A stretch of 10,869 bases of DNA from Saccoglossus kowalevskii (Eukaryota > Hemichordata > Enteropneusta > Harrimaniidae), in the NCBI RefSeq assembly GCF_000003605.2, contig NW_003108094.1, forward strand, positions 1-10,869. The letters run 5' to 3'. This document shows, in pieces, positions 1 to 5,140 of this stretch. The notes below the pieces were generated by a model. It was not told the DNA's origin and ran no database searches. It saw only the letters and a program-made list of their open reading frames with translations. The position numbers and the translations under genes were made by a program. Numbering within the stretch: the first letter of the stretch is position 1; every line of letters starts with the position of its first letter.

Positions 1-59
1 TTTACTATAGCTGTTTACAGTGTTCAGACGATTTACTTATTTTTTTGCTTCCATTCTAG

Positions 60-235
60 ATAATTATGCTCAGTGATGTAAAATTGAAGCGATGACTGAA
101 TGAACGAACCTTGGCTGGCGAAGATGTATCTGGAAGTGTACACATTTGTTGGAAGTGAAAAAAATATTCAATGTAATGACAAAAATTGTAAAATGCTAAG
201 GAATTTCTTTTGCAAATAAAAATATACTAGCAATT
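60..235 (+). other. Candidate 3'-terminal exon of an upstream gene (partial, uncertain)
   Basis: A pyrimidine-rich tract ending in TTCCATTCTAG at 49-59 looks like a splice acceptor. The sequence after it is open for only a few codons: one frame gives IIMLSDVKLKR and then TGA at 93-95, another gives NYAQ and then TGA. AATAAA follows at 215-220, so a short last exon with about 120 bases of 3' UTR is plausible. Nothing identifies the protein, because only its last residues would be inside the window. The acceptor and the poly(A) signal are seen; that they belong to one gene is inference. It could equally be chance in A+T-rich DNA. Confidence 0.3.
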
Positions 236-551
236 TTCTATTAATGGTTTATTCAAGTGGCCAAAATATAATGTACAGAAAGATTGCCCGTAGAGTATCG
301 CTACACTGAAAAGTAAGCAACCGACAGCCTGTATAAAAGGGGGGCTGTGATTGGCTGTTACTTACGCGAGATTTGAACGGGACTTACATAGGCGTCGGAT
401 CAGATGTAGGTAGGGCAGAATTAAAAAAAATCACAAAATAAAAATCAAAGTAAAATAAAAGGGCATTAATAACAAAAGTAATAAAAATTAAAATAAGTTT
501 ATAGCCAAAATAATTAAAGCCCGTACACTACATCAGAATTTAATCAGATTG
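236..551. other. Intergenic stretch with one TATA-like box
   Basis: No coding region can be supported here. The stretch 420-520 is A-rich and low in complexity. The only distinct signal is TATAAAAGG at 332-340, followed at 350-354 by ATTGG, an inverted CCAAT box. The two are in an unusual order for a + strand promoter, since CCAAT normally lies upstream of TATA. No convincing ORF follows within the expected distance, so a promoter here is only a possibility. Confidence 0.3.
332..340 (+). promoter_or_regulatory. TATA-box-like sequence
   Basis: TATAAAAGG matches the metazoan TATA consensus well and would place a start site near 360-365 on the + strand. The downstream DNA shows no ORF of note before 698, and no histone-type 3' stem-loop or Pol III internal boxes were seen. 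It may be fortuitous, or it may drive a non-coding transcript. Confidence 0.2.
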
Positions 552-884
552 ATCACTCGTCATGATTCCCGGAAGCACCAGTCCTAATGTCTTTGACTTT
601 GGCCGCGCTGTACGACCTCACAAAAGTGTAAAATGAAATGTGTATCAACTGACGTAGACTAGATACCGGAATTGTAGATGCAGTCCACGAATAACATTTG
701 CAGGTGTACCACAGTCGCCTGGGGGCAAAATATTACACTTACATTAATATTACGTTTACATTTTCGTTACGGACGACTGTGGGTGTATTTGAAGTGGCTA
801 GATTCGGGCTACAACTAATGGCGCAATATGTAGTAATGCAATCGATTCTAAAAATGTTCCCCATTTCAAAAGTTGAAATAGGGA
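552..884. repeat. Direct repeat, copy A
   Basis: This segment is repeated in the same orientation at 3744-4299. Both copies begin ATCACTCGTCATGATTCCCG, and the first 84 bases differ at about four positions by eye. Both end near a GTTCCCCATTT word followed by a short AAAAGTTG motif. Copy A lacks three blocks found in copy B: about 48 bp after 635, an 11-bp duplication in the CCACGAA region, and the inverted-repeat element of copy B. Neither copy has obvious terminal inverted repeats or a coding frame shared by both. It is either an uncharacterised dispersed repeat or a local segmental duplication. The small ORF that could be read across 698-892 is not conserved in copy B and is not called. Confidence 0.85.
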
Positions 885-1267
885 AAATGTAGATGAAGAG
901 AAATTAAAGAAATGTTTGGACGACGACTGCATAATTTGAATGCCGTCAAACAGGTGTAAATAAAATAGGTAACCATTTAATTCTATCTATTTTATTCTAT
1001 CTATGAAAAATGAGAGTAAGAATTATAGTATAATATCGGAGCTGTCTCCACGAAACGCGCCATTAAGTACAAGTCAAAGAAAATATGACGTACATAAGTC
1101 ATCCATCGTGTGTGATGTTGAATAATATAGACCAAGGCATGTCTTAAACAGCTGGTTTAATAATTTTTTACAAAAATTATCATTTAAAGCGCGTTGGTCG
1201 TCGCGCAGTGCGTGTTCGAATTTCATGTAAATAAACAATGTATTTTACACGCGTTGTATACGTCGCT
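885..1267. other. Intergenic, no gene seen
   Basis: A+T-rich DNA without a supportable ORF. TTCTATCTAT occurs twice, separated by TTTA, at 981-1004, a minor local duplication. A CpG-rich patch lies at 1188-1215 and contains GTTCGAATTTC, which recalls a tRNA T-loop. The acceptor stem, D-arm box A and a pairing T-stem could not be found, so no tRNA is called. Confidence 0.5.
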
Positions 1268-1274
1268 ATGAGAA

Positions 1275-1505
1275 ATGGGAAATCAACATGCCAGTAATCG
1301 ACCACAGGAAAAAAATAACATTGTTGGCCAGCTCAAACCCTTGCAAATCTCAGGTAAACAAGACACACCTACTGTATTTGAATTGCACCTAGAGAAATCA
1401 CTGGAAAACACCAAGATTAAAACATCCAAATACACACAGAATAAATCCACAGGTACACAGCCGTTAAGTAGTAAACAAAAGACCACATGTCAGTTTCATC
1501 TTTGA
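1275..1505 (+). CDS. Doubtful small ORF, 76 residues, hypothetical
   Basis: The start has a reasonable context (GAAATGG, G at -3 and +4) and a CpG-rich upstream patch. The product begins MGNQHAS, which would suit N-myristoylation (Gly2, small residue at position 6). The rest is rich in N, Q, K, T and S with little hydrophobic core and no recognised motif. A short out-of-frame upstream ORF begins at 1268. An internal CTCAG/GTAAAC junction near 1353 could be a donor, so only the first 26 residues or so might be coding. AATAAA at 1839-1844 could end such a transcript. Against it: low complexity, an equally long ORF on the opposite strand over the same DNA, and no recognised relative. Probably spurious. 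Confidence 0.15.
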   Translation: MGNQHASNRPQEKNNIVGQLKPLQISGKQDTPTVFELHLEKSLENTKIKTSKYTQNKSTGTQPLSSKQKTTCQFHL

Positions 1506-1656
1506 CCCAGGTGATCACGCCCTCAAACAGGGAACACCTGAGAAAAAAATATTTAAAAAAAATCATTAAAATTCAGGGCTACGAACGGCCATTGGTTGAT
1601 TAGTGGCATAAGACCTACACCCACCAACGTAGTTTCGAAGCCAGATGAGCGTCTCG

Positions 1657-1670
1657 TCACTGGAGGGCGC
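1657..1670 (+). promoter_or_regulatory. CTCF-like motif
   Basis: TCACTGGAGGGCGC agrees with 12 of 14 positions of the core CTCF consensus CCASYAGRKGGCRS. The mismatches are at the first C and at the central A, which is G here. It lies between the two candidate convergent transcription units. Many invertebrate repeats also carry GGAGGGCGCTA words, so the match may be a repeat remnant rather than an insulator. Confidence 0.3.
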
Positions 1671-1838
1671 TACATATAGGAACAGCGCATGTGTGTGATT
1701 AGGAGAGTGTAGGAATGTTGTCTTCATGAACTGAAACCGCCAATATTTAGAAATTAGAATTATATTAATTTTAGAATAGCCAGTTCTAAACCGGGCATGT
1801 ATATATGCACTCTCTTAAAAGGCAGTATGTATGCCTTC

Positions 1839-1844
1839 AATAAA
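1839..1844 (+). terminator. + strand poly(A) signal AATAAA
   Basis: A canonical hexamer that would direct cleavage around 1855-1865. No + strand gene is firmly established upstream, so it may be unused. It lies only about 40 bases from the - strand signal at 1882-1887. Confidence 0.3.
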
Positions 1845-1881
1845 AAAACATCACTGCGCATTTGAATATTCAAATTCATGT

Positions 1882-1887
1882 TTTATT
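1882..1887 (-). terminator. Poly(A) signal of the - strand membrane-protein gene
   Basis: TTTATT on the + strand reads AATAAA on the - strand, about 65 bases after the stop codon of the modelled last exon and about 240 bases after the stop of the unspliced frame. No AATAAA was found on the - strand inside the intervening 1979-2123 stretch. Spliced and unspliced messages would therefore share this end. Confidence 0.6.
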
Positions 1888-1951
1888 TTTCAAAATTATT
1901 GAATTACAATATTAATATCAGATCTTCCAATAATTCCTCCATTACTGTCCA

Positions 1952-1978
1952 TTAACCAATGATGTGATCCAATGAGAC
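1952..1978 (-). CDS. Modelled last coding exon of the - strand membrane protein (8 codons)
   Basis: On the - strand a strong acceptor (TTAATTTTATTTTACAG) ends at 1979. The exon begins GTC TCA TTG and, in phase 0 from the preceding exon, encodes VSLDHIIG and then TAA (1954-1952). The matching donor is GAG/GTGGGT at 2142/2141. With this exon the protein is 288 residues and ends ...KHSEVSLDHIIG. If the 163-bp intron is retained, it ends ...KHSEVGHGF at 285. Splice use is inferred from the signals only. Confidence 0.55.
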   Translation of the reverse strand, partial: VSLDHIIG

Positions 1979-2141
1979 CTGTAAAATAAAATTAATCAAA
2001 ATATAAAGGTTGTGATTTATAAAGTTTAACTAACATACACGTCCCATACTTTAATTCTGATCATTCGTAATGTACTTTCAAAAAGAGTAGCACATTTACG
2101 TTCGAAATAATGAAATAAGCTACTTAAAATCCATGACCCAC
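1979..2141 (-). other. Short terminal intron (163 bp) of the - strand gene, possibly retained
   Basis: The donor GTGGGT follows GAG, and the acceptor TTTATTTTACAG is preceded by a T-rich tract. The first 15 bases keep the reading frame open for five codons and then reach TAA at 2126-2124. Retention therefore changes only the last residues and does not expose a long frame. Confidence 0.5.
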
Positions 2142-2981
2142 CTCGCTGTGTTTTTCATCTTCATCACCAGTCTCGCCAATCTCCCGAATCTCACTCTGCA
2201 TCAATTCAATGGCTGTTACATCAACTTTTAAAACAAGTTTTGTCTGGCCACTTCCATCTCTGTCATCGGAGAAGACTCTCACTCTCGCACCAAACTCATC
2301 ATCATCAATCACTCTAGAATTGTCACATAGTTGATACAGTTCCTCCACTGGTACGTACACCTCTCCAACTAGCACAAGGCTGTCTCTACGTGACTTCAGA
2401 TCACCTTTAGAATCAGAATCATTCTGCCCATCAAGTCCTTTGACATTAACGTCAGCGAACAGTAACACGGTTTCCTTTGCCATCTTTATCTCCTCAATAT
2501 TTTTTTCTGCGTCAGCCCCGTCTTCTGTTTTCCCTAAAGTTTCAACGTCCATCTTTTCAGACGCCTCTATATATCCTCCTATTTTCTCTTTCTTTTTTCG
2601 GATTATATCTATGTTGACTCCGAAAAGCACCTTCAGAAGTTCTGAAACATTGTCACGATTCGTCACCTCTTCAACCTCAGCAGATATACGTGTCGTTACA
2701 CGTGCTTTAGGGAAGTCACGGTTGAGATTGAGAGTAAGCTCTTTGTCAGAGTTGTTTTCATGCACAATGTCATCCTCATCCAGGACTCTTCCGTGAACTT
2801 TCACAGCAATAAACACATCGGGATCTACCACATCCACTGATTTGTTACTCTTATCTACAATGTCATCGTCTATCTTCTTCTGAGTATCCAAACTGCGTCT
2901 GCGCTTGCAGTACAAATAATACAGTGCTCCACCAGCGGCAACCGCCAAAGTAGTTACGAGTACACACGTTGCCTTCCTCAT
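2124..2981 (-). CDS. Unrecognised acidic protein with N-terminal membrane anchor
   Basis: A single uninterrupted frame of 285 codons, 288 if the last exon at 1978 is used. I do not recognise the family. Residues 4-24 form a moderately hydrophobic segment rich in Ala, Val, Leu and Gly, followed at once by CKRRR (25-29). This is the layout of a signal anchor with the bulk of the protein in the cytosol. Short, moderately hydrophobic anchors with a basic C-flank, as in Tom20 and Tom70, often direct proteins to the mitochondrial outer membrane. That destination is inference. The rest is very rich in Asp, Glu and Lys, with short alternating hydrophobic stretches (about 57-65, 83-88, 168-175, 199-212 and 244-253) that suggest beta-strands, separated by acidic linkers. 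No catalytic motif, cysteine pair or repeat is evident. The start has A at -3 and is the first ATG of the modelled transcript, since the 5' UTR exons contain none. The length of the open frame and its composition argue that it is real. The + strand ORF across 2440-2796 is its antisense shadow. Confidence 0.75.
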   Translation of the reverse strand: MRKATCVLVTTLAVAAGGALYYLYCKRRRSLDTQKKIDDDIVDKSNKSVDVVDPDVFIAVKVHGRVLDEDDIVHENNSDKELTLNLNRDFPKARVTTRISAEVEEVTNRDNVSELLKVLFGVNIDIIRKKKEKIGGYIEASEKMDVETLGKTEDGADAEKNIEEIKMAKETVLLFADVNVKGLDGQNDSDSKGDLKSRRDSLVLVGEVYVPVEELYQLCDNSRVIDDDEFGARVRVFSDDRDGSGQTKLVLKVDVTAIELMQSEIREIGETGDEDEKHSEVGHGF

Positions 2982-3046
2982 GATGTAGGGAATACGACTG
3001 GTCAGTTACTCCAAGTACAAATCACGCTTATTAAAATATATATGAA
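2982..3046 (-). other. 5' UTR part of the coding exon of the - strand gene
   Basis: On the - strand TTTGTTTATTCTTGCAG ends at 3047 and is a good acceptor. It leaves 65 bases of leader without ATG before the start at 2981. A second, weaker acceptor (CTGACCAG, ending at 2998) lies closer to the start. Confidence 0.45.
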
Positions 3047-3611
3047 CTGCAAGAATAAACAAATGTATTAATTATATACTTAGACCAGTTAAAGACGGAT
3101 GACAAACACATTGTATCGGGCTTTTGGTCCCAATTAACAATACTGTAACAACACTTTTTCACACATATCCGGTGATTTTCGGTCGATTTTGTTCAATCTA
3201 AGCAGTCAATGTTTTGAGTGGCACCGTGTAGGGTAAGTTTTTGTTCAGGTACAAGCATATTATAAATGCAGAAAATGGGAACAGTTGCGAACTGCCTGAA
3301 TGATAAATACAAGTCTTGTTCAAAACATAGTGTATGGAAACAAATTTGCACAATAGTTATACCCCCACTCCACGAATGGTAACTCCTTAACGAAACTTAG
3401 TATTCACACTTTCATGGTATTGACACTTTCTATCAGATCAGTTTTACTTATTTTATTTTACCGAAGGACCAACGCAGTATTTACATTTTATGAAAACACG
3501 CCGATCTGAGAATGAATTAGTATAATGCCGATCGCGATTACATCTTGGCGAAATATAATAAATATTACATATAATTACACATTTCAGAGGCAAAGATTAA
3601 AACGTACTCAC
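3047..3611 (-). other. Modelled 5' UTR intron of the - strand gene
   Basis: It is bounded by CTG/GTGAGT at 3612/3611 and by TTCTTGCAG at 3047. The 565 bases between contain no supportable ORF, RNA gene or repeat that I can see. Confidence 0.4.
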
Positions 3612-3720
3612 CAGTTGTAGCTGTACACGAATCTGACAAATAAACGAGAGATTCCACTTTACTACAACACAGTCGCGTTCCGGCGTTCGAACGTGTATTG
3701 TGTACGCGCGCGTTTCCCGT
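3612..3720 (-). other. Modelled first, non-coding exon and promoter-proximal DNA of the - strand gene
   Basis: The 3' edge is set by the donor CTG/GTGAGTACG. The 5' edge is not visible; 3720 marks the end of a CpG-rich patch (3670-3720, with CGCGCGCG) taken as promoter-proximal. No ATG occurs on the - strand here, so the first ATG after splicing is the one at 2981. Copy B of the direct repeat begins 24 bases further upstream. Confidence 0.4.
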
Positions 3721-3743
3721 TGATTGTCAACTCCTGGCGTATA

Positions 3744-4299
3744 ATCACTCGTCATGATTCCCGGAAGCACCAGTCCTAATGTCTTTGACTTTAGCCGCAC
3801 TGTACGACCACACAAAAGTGTAGAATGTGAAGTGAAAGATAATATGTCACTATGCCCATAAATTGTAAACTTTATAATGTGTATCAACTGACGTGGACTA
3901 GATGCCGGAATTGTAGATTCTGTCCACGAATGGGCCACGAATAACATTTATAGATGTACCACAGTAGCTTGTGGCAAAAAAAAATACACCTAATCAGTCC
4001 GTTTACATTTGGAATCAGTGGCGGCGGCACCGGGGGGATGCGCGACCACTCGCACCTACTGGACGCAAGGAATGGTGAGCAGATCTCGTCCCTTCCCCCC
4101 TCCCAAAGCAAAATTTAGTGCCGCCGCCTCTGGAAATAGATGTACATGGAGTCTGTTTAATATTGTTTTCGTTACGGGCAACTGTGGGTGTAGTTTAAGC
4201 GGCTAGATTCAGGCCATAACTGATGGCGCAATATGTGGTAATGCAATCAGTTCTAAAAATGTTCCCCATTTAGACTAATTTGAAAAGTTGGGATAGAGA
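3744..4299. repeat. Direct repeat, copy B, interrupted by a nested element
   Basis: This is the second copy of the segment at 552-884, in the same orientation about 3.2 kb away. Relative to copy A it holds about 48 extra bases near 3828-3874, a CCACGAA...CCACGAA micro-duplication near 3925-3942, and the inverted-repeat element at 4016-4132 with some flanking DNA. It lies directly upstream of the first exon of the - strand gene. Frames readable across it (3597-3947 and 3884-4111 on the -, 4009-4206 on the +) are not shared with copy A and are not called. Confidence 0.85.
4016..4132. mobile_element. 117-bp MITE-like element with GC-rich terminal inverted repeats
   Basis: The left end CAGTGGCGGCGGCAC (4016-4030) is complementary to the right end GTGCCGCCGCCTCTG (4118-4132) with one mismatch in 15. 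The interior carries a G6 and a C6 run and no ORF of note. CAGNGGCGG termini resemble those of hAT-type elements. An 8-bp target duplication is not visible: TTTGGAAT flanks the left and GAAATAGA the right, sharing only a TGGAA-like core. It is absent from copy A of the host repeat, which supports a later insertion. The length is small even for a MITE. Confidence 0.6.
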
Positions 4300-4321
4300 G
4301 CTTTAGGATTACTCGTTACAT

Positions 4322-4607
4322 GAGGGGAGGCAAGGGGGGTAGCTGGTACGGTTTTACGGGAAATAAAAAGTTTTTTTTACAATTTACAAGAGAAAAAATA
4401 ACGTTTTTACAGTTTACAGTGTTAAAAAATGGAACATTGAATGGTCCGAAGAGCTCTCCAACTCAGAGGGGAGGCAAGGGGGTAGCTGGTACGGTTTTAC
4501 GGGAAATAAAAAGGGCTTTTTACAATTTACAAGGAAAAAAAGATGTTTTTACAGTTTACAGTGTTAAAAAAAGGAACATTGAATGGTCCGAAGAGCTCTC
4601 CGGCTCA
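4322..4607. repeat. Two-unit tandem repeat, unit about 144 bp
   Basis: Unit 1 (4322-4465) and unit 2 (4466-4607) both start GAGGGGAGGCAAGGGGG and end in GAAGAGCTCTCC plus a short CTCA. About a dozen substitutions or single-base gaps separate them by eye. Each holds TTTTACGGG, TTTACAATTTACAAG and TTTTTACAGTTTACAGTGTT. A frame of 105 codons crosses both units but is low in complexity and not a credible gene. Confidence 0.9.
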
Positions 4608-4613
4608 AATTCT

Positions 4614-4650
4614 CCGCCATTACTGCGCCGTGTGTAAAGACGCATGCGCA
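4614..4650. promoter_or_regulatory. YY1-like and NRF1-like motifs
   Basis: CCGCCATTA (4614-4622) is the reverse of the YY1 core AATGGCGG. CGCATGCGCA (4641-4650) matches 10 of 12 positions of the NRF1 consensus YGCGCAYGCGCR when two more upstream bases are counted. Both motifs are typical of CpG-type housekeeping promoters. They are about 470 bases upstream of the SRRM1 start and could serve SRRM1 through a longer leader, or be an upstream promoter. Confidence 0.35.
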
Positions 4651-4688
4651 TATTACCCTCGTAATGCTCTTCATTCGGTTAGAGGGCC

Positions 4689-4952
4689 TTTTACGTCTTG
4701 ACATTCAATTTTGTAGTGAATTGTGTCATCTAGTCGTTTTACAATGTAATTTCCCTGGATTATTTTTTACGATTTTTTTTTATTATGATGTAAATTCTTG
4801 TACGTACCGAGAAAAATGACACATTTTTACAGTGTACGAAAAAAATATTTGATTGATTACGTTGTACGTCTAGCCGGTGATTACAGAATTACGGAATTTA
4901 TTTTTTCTATTTACGTTGTACGAACAAAAAATATTGCAATTACGTTGAACGG
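4689..4952. repeat. Field of degenerate TTACGTTGTACG words
   Basis: Variants recur on the + strand: TTTTACGTC (4689), TTTTACAATGTAA (4737), TTTTTACAGTGTACG (4824), TTACGTTGTACG (4857 and 4911) and TTACGTTGAACGG (4940). Related words occur in the tandem units just upstream and at 10-37 of the window. Spacing is irregular, so it is not a simple satellite. It may be the inside of a decayed element whose subrepeats share one ancestor. Confidence 0.5.
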
Positions 4953-5083
4953 AAATGACCCTTGCCCCCCCCCCCCTTACCTGCGTCCTACTTGCCATTC
5001 GCAAGGGACGCCGGGAACCAGCGAAAACGGGAACCCTTAACATTGCGCCCTCAACAGCGAGGCTTGAAAATGAACATGTGACT

Positions 5084-5122
5084 TATAAAGTACCCGGATG
5101 TAAAAGGAAGACCAATATGGCC
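5084..5122 (+). promoter_or_regulatory. SRRM1 start region: TATA-like word and YY1/TISU-like start context
   Basis: TATAAA lies at 5084-5089, only 28 bases before the start codon. The start itself sits in CAATATGGCCGA, related to the YY1/TISU element SAASATGGCGGC but with three mismatches. The context ACCAATATGG has A at -3 and G at +4, a strong Kozak match. If the TATA word were used, the leader would be almost absent. Otherwise it is simply leader sequence. Confidence 0.3.
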
Positions 5123-5140
5123 GATGCTGGGTTCTTCCGT
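5117..5140 (+). CDS. SRRM1: SRRM1 coding exon 1 (residues 1-8)
   Basis: It encodes MADAGFFR and ends at CGT/GTAAGT, a consensus donor, in phase 0. Vertebrate proteins begin MDAGFFRG, so one extra Ala follows the Met here. Tiny first coding exons are easily missed by gene finders. The frame is open upstream to an ATG at 4955, but homology starts at this Met. Confidence 0.9.

Larger units (their letters stand above)
1506..1860. other. Intergenic between convergent poly(A) signals, no gene seen
   Basis: No ORF is supported. It holds an A-rich run (1540-1565), a CpG-containing patch at 1580-1675 with the CTCF-like word, and the + strand AATAAA at 1839-1844. Confidence 0.5.
4608..5083. other. Upstream region of SRRM1, repeat-rich, no gene seen
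   Basis: It holds the YY1/NRF1-like cluster, the TTACGTTGTACG word field, a run of 12 C at 4965-4976 and a moderately GC-rich stretch at 4980-5060 that may be core promoter. A frame in phase with SRRM1 stays open from an ATG at 4955 up to the SRRM1 start. Its Pro- and Arg-rich reading has no counterpart in SRRM1 proteins and is judged fortuitous. Confidence 0.5.

Noticed and set aside
1190-1235. tRNA-like segment with GTTCGAATTTC
   Set aside because: No acceptor stem, no box A and no pairing T-stem; it cannot be folded as a tRNA or a SINE head.
2440-2796. Ser- and Phe-rich + strand ORF of 118 codons
   Set aside because: It is antisense to the long - strand coding exon and reflects that gene's codon composition.
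3597-4206. Overlapping ORFs on both strands across repeat copy B
   Set aside because: They are not conserved in copy A, are broken by indels and the nested element, and cross the modelled non-coding exon.
4320-4637. 105-codon + strand ORF
   Set aside because: It runs through the two tandem units, is low in complexity and repeats itself only because the DNA does.
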